Assembly: GCA_030248295.1 (NCBI GenBank)
Contig: JASANH010001723.1
Coordinates: 248,001-312,000, forward strand
DNA length: 64,000 nucleotides
Reading direction: 5' to 3'
DNA from: Mesodorylaimus sp. YZB2_4
Lineage: Eukaryota; Nematoda; Enoplea; Dorylaimida; Dorylaimidae
Below are positions 61,654-64,000 of the stretch, one piece after another. A model generated the notes under the pieces. That model saw only the letters and a list, made by a program, of their open reading frames with translations. It had not been told where the DNA came from and did not search any database. Position 1 is the first letter of the stretch. Every line of letters begins with the position of its first letter. Both the position numbers and the translations under genes were made by a program.

Positions 61654-62430
61654 TTATACCATAATTTCGACCAGAATGTTCAAGGCGAAGCTCAATATGG
61701 CCAACAAAACTTCAGCCGTAGCTTTCAACATTTGCCCGATTCCTTCTCCCGCTTGTCCTTGCGCTGCAGATTCGGAGAAACCCGTCGTAGATATCGAATC
61801 GCTGAAGTCGCTCTCAACTGCGTGCACTTGCTGAATCCATTCTCTCCATCGATAATCGGAGGCGAGAATATGCATTTCGTCACTCATATATTCGTCATCG
61901 CTGAGTTTCCAATCGTTCGAATACCCATCGCCCGACACCGGTTTATCGTCCACAAACAATAATACCTTGAGCAAATATCGACTGAGCGGATACGACGGAT
62001 GACCATAGACGCCCACCGTCAAGGCTGGCGCCTTTGATTTCGATGTCGTACTTCTCCGATCCGTATTGAACATCAGTTCCGAATACACTGGTATTGGCGA
62101 ATTCAAATTGATATCCACTCGATCGATACCACAACTCGTCGATTGGTAATCGTGTTGGCCATGATCGTAGGTGGGCTTATCCACTGATCGACTAACGTAC
62201 AAGTCCGCATCACCTTCCGCCGAAAATAATAATAGCACCACGGCGGCAGTTTTCGTTGCTGAGTCGCTGAAATCATTTTTCAAATGGTAATAGGAATAAT
62301 TTCCGGCACCGACCTCGCCTTGTAAATCTTGTTCGTGAAATGTCATAATTGCTTCGGATCTGCGAAATATAATTTGAATGACGAGAAAAGTAAAAAATAA
62401 TAGGCACGAACGTTTCAAATCGATACCCAT
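61654..62430 (-). CDS. C6orf120: UPF0669 (C6orf120 homologue), secreted or lumenal protein, 258 aa
   Basis: Family UPF0669; the vertebrate member is a small secreted or lumenal glycoprotein of unclear function. The single-exon ORF starts MGIDLKRSCLLFFTFLVIQI, a signal peptide. The family core follows: QGEVGAGNYSYYHLKNDF (family: GQIGAGNYSYLRL), SAEGDADLYVSRSV (family: LKGDADLYVS), YQSTSCGIDRVDI (family: LQSATCGPDAV) and TVGVYGHPSYPLSRYLLKV (family: GVYGHPSH). The C-terminus is a hydrophobic helix (EVLLAILSFALNILVEIMV), as in the family (ILISILKLVLEILF). It is longer than the human protein because of an acidic insert before that helix. Its start lies 333 bp from the divergent isochorismatase-domain gene. 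Confidence 0.88.
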   Translation of the reverse strand: MGIDLKRSCLLFFTFLVIQIIFRRSEAIMTFHEQDLQGEVGAGNYSYYHLKNDFSDSATKTAAVVLLLFSAEGDADLYVSRSVDKPTYDHGQHDYQSTSCGIDRVDINLNSPIPVYSELMFNTDRRSTTSKSKAPALTVGVYGHPSYPLSRYLLKVLLFVDDKPVSGDGYSNDWKLSDDEYMSDEMHILASDYRWREWIQQVHAVESDFSDSISTTGFSESAAQGQAGEGIGQMLKATAEVLLAILSFALNILVEIMV

Positions 62431-62763
62431 TTGAAACTGGGCGAAAAAATCTCGAGTTCGATCACTTCGATTGCAAGCCGAATTCGATCAATGTTTCTAT
62501 AGAAACAGCATAATACGATGGGTATGTAAGCCGATTCTACGGGAATTTTTCGATTGATTGATGGGGCTGACTAGTGAAAATGATTGGTGACAATAACGAC
62601 GACTTCACTCCCCATCCGCCCAAAAGATTCGATCCTTTTTTTAGAAACCGGGTCGAAAGAGCTAATTCCCGCTTCGTAGCAGACAACATCCTTTCCTATA
62701 GATGACTAATCGCTACTCAAGTTGGCTGAAACTGGTCAGATTTGAGCCCTTGATTTTTCGGAG
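62431..62763. promoter_or_regulatory. Shared upstream region of two divergent genes
   Basis: A 333-bp interval between the start codons of the C6orf120 homologue (-) and the isochorismatase-domain gene (+), so probably a bidirectional promoter. Acceptor-like sequences abut both starts: TTTTTTCGCCCAG 6 nt before the minus start and TTTTTCGGAG directly before the plus start. Confidence 0.4.
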
Positions 62764-64000
62764 ATGGATCGAATCAAAGGCAAAGATTTGTCAATTTCTT
62801 CATCCGTCTTTTTCTTGTGCGACATTCAAGAACGATTTCGAGAACCGATAAAAACGTTCCCCCAACTTTTGGACATTGCCAATCGATTGGTGAGTCGATT
62901 TTGCTGATGCTCTCATTATTTGCACTAGAATTTCTTTATTTCACCTGTTGGTCGTCCGAATTACGACTCGTCTATTTTTCCCTTGCGTAACTACTCAAAG
63001 CTAAATGCATGTTGCCATGATGGCTGATCTGGTCTTGAGTTGTGATTAGGCAAAACTTGCAACAATAAGGTGTGTTTTAGGTGAGTGCATCGAAAATCTT
63101 GGACATTCCTTTGATCGTGACCGAGCAGTACCCGAAAGGTTTGGGGAAAACAGTGAGCGAACTGAACGTTGATCATGCCGTGATCAAAGTTGAGAAAACC
63201 TTGTTCAGTATGGTCGTGCCTGAAGTGGCTAATGTCTTGCCGAAATTGAACCGGGTGCCGTTGCACGCTGTCTTGTTTGGTTTGGAGGTAAGATGCTTTC
63301 AGGGCTTTGCAAACTCACGTAGAAAGGGATGCGCAAGCTTGCGGACGAAGGTGTGTCCCTATGTGGACCATTCAGTTGCCATGGAGCGACAGTGGGTTGC
63401 CGGCTTTAATGCAGCAATAGTGCAGGAATTCCTTTCAGCCGCAGCAAAGAACAGCAACAAGCATCAGCGCAGTGCAAGGGAAACTGATGCTTTAATGACA
63501 TGATGGCCCTGCTTCCATCCAACCCCTGAGACCCCCTGAGGAATTCTCGATGCGGGTGTACTGCTTGCAGCGAGAATACAGTTTGCCATCCCAACGTCAT
63601 GTTCCTGTTTCACCACATCAGCAAACGCATGCGCACTCGGTGAAGGGACGCATTACACTACTGTAGGACTGATGTACTCGCCCGTAACTGCCCTCGTGTC
63701 TCGTACTGTCGTACAGTATCTGCTTCTTGTAGACTCACGTCTGCGTGCAGCAAACCGCTTTGGATCTACTGGCATTGGGGCACGAGGTATTCGTGGTAGC
63801 CGATGGGTGCGTTTCACGTTCTCCGATTGATCGAGCATATGCACTAGAGGTACGGTCTTACCATTCCGCAGCCGACCAAGTGGCATGCAAATTGTTTTTA
63901 GCGCTTACGCCAGGCTGGATGTATCGTGACCACGTGCGAGTCCTTGCTGTTGCAGTTGGTTCGAGGGAAAGATCACCCTCATTTCAAGGCTATTCAAGAA
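62764..64000 (+). CDS. Isochorismatase domain-containing protein (ISOC1/2-like), 3' end outside
   Basis: Cysteine-hydrolase fold protein; the physiological substrate in animals is unknown. Exon 1 starts at 62764 ([18 protein letters not shown], with the catalytic Asp in LCDIQ). Exon 2 starts near 63081 ([36 protein letters not shown] with the catalytic Lys). A 450-nt intron follows, then [20 protein letters not shown] (nucleophile Cys) and [19 protein letters not shown], then [20 protein letters not shown] and [10 protein letters not shown], which runs into the window end. The Asp-Lys-Cys triad is complete. The missing part should be only a short C-terminus. Confidence 0.92.

Overview
This is eukaryotic, metazoan DNA. 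Almost every recognisable gene is split by short GT-AG introns (mostly 45-150 nt), and the proteins are animal families: UNC-89/obscurin, NRBP pseudokinase, EEA1, inositol-trisphosphate 3-kinase, GLMP, C6orf120 and a SMYD methyltransferase. The UNC-89 N-terminus (tail, then SH3, DH and PH) resembles the nematode protein closely. Six consecutive minus-strand genes each carry a splice acceptor 1-12 nt before the start codon, as in genomes with spliced-leader trans-splicing. A nematode is my first guess; another ecdysozoan such as a tardigrade is not excluded. All identifications are by eye and from memory of the families.

Layout. 1-18.3 kb: seven co-directional minus-strand genes, in transcription order OST4, an orphan four-TM protein, MRPL3, ETFA, GLMP, a cupin_5 protein, and the 5' end of unc-89 (continuing past base 1). 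MRPL3 and ETFA lie only 32 nt apart. 18.3-20.7 kb: gene-free, with SINE-like repeats. 20.7-22.4 kb (+): SMYD-type MYND/SET protein. 22.6-24.9 kb (-): a Ser/Pro-rich protein ending in a RAD51AP1-like motif. 25.4-28.1 kb (-): NRBP. 28.1-30.2 kb: repeats and one doubtful small gene. 30.26-33.23 kb (+): an intact i-AAA (YME1L-type) protease gene, followed at 36.2-39.4 kb by a decayed tandem copy invaded by repeats. 41.1-42.1 kb (-): intronless Ser/Thr/Pro-rich orphan with a TATA box. 43.15-49.4 kb (+): EEA1. 50.7-54.2 kb (+): IP3 3-kinase with an N-terminal lipidation signal. 54.8-56.2 kb (-): cysteine-rich type I membrane protein. 56.2-61.65 kb: gene-free, with a 1.1 kb TIR element holding a nested SINE. 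61.65-62.43 kb (-) C6orf120 homologue and 62.76 kb to the end (+) an isochorismatase-domain gene, divergent.

The co-directional block mixes a secretory-pathway subunit, two mitochondrial proteins, a lysosomal membrane protein and a muscle scaffold. If it is an operon, it groups mostly housekeeping functions rather than one pathway. The repeat content is varied: at least four tRNA-headed or SINE-like families, three TIR-bounded elements, a short minisatellite, GGGTCG-rich DNA and many C/G homopolymer runs. The most notable points are the trans-splice-like acceptors, the YME1L pair (the surviving copy has lost its aromatic pore residue while the dead copy keeps it), and a TIR element whose empty site is visible in a sister repeat.
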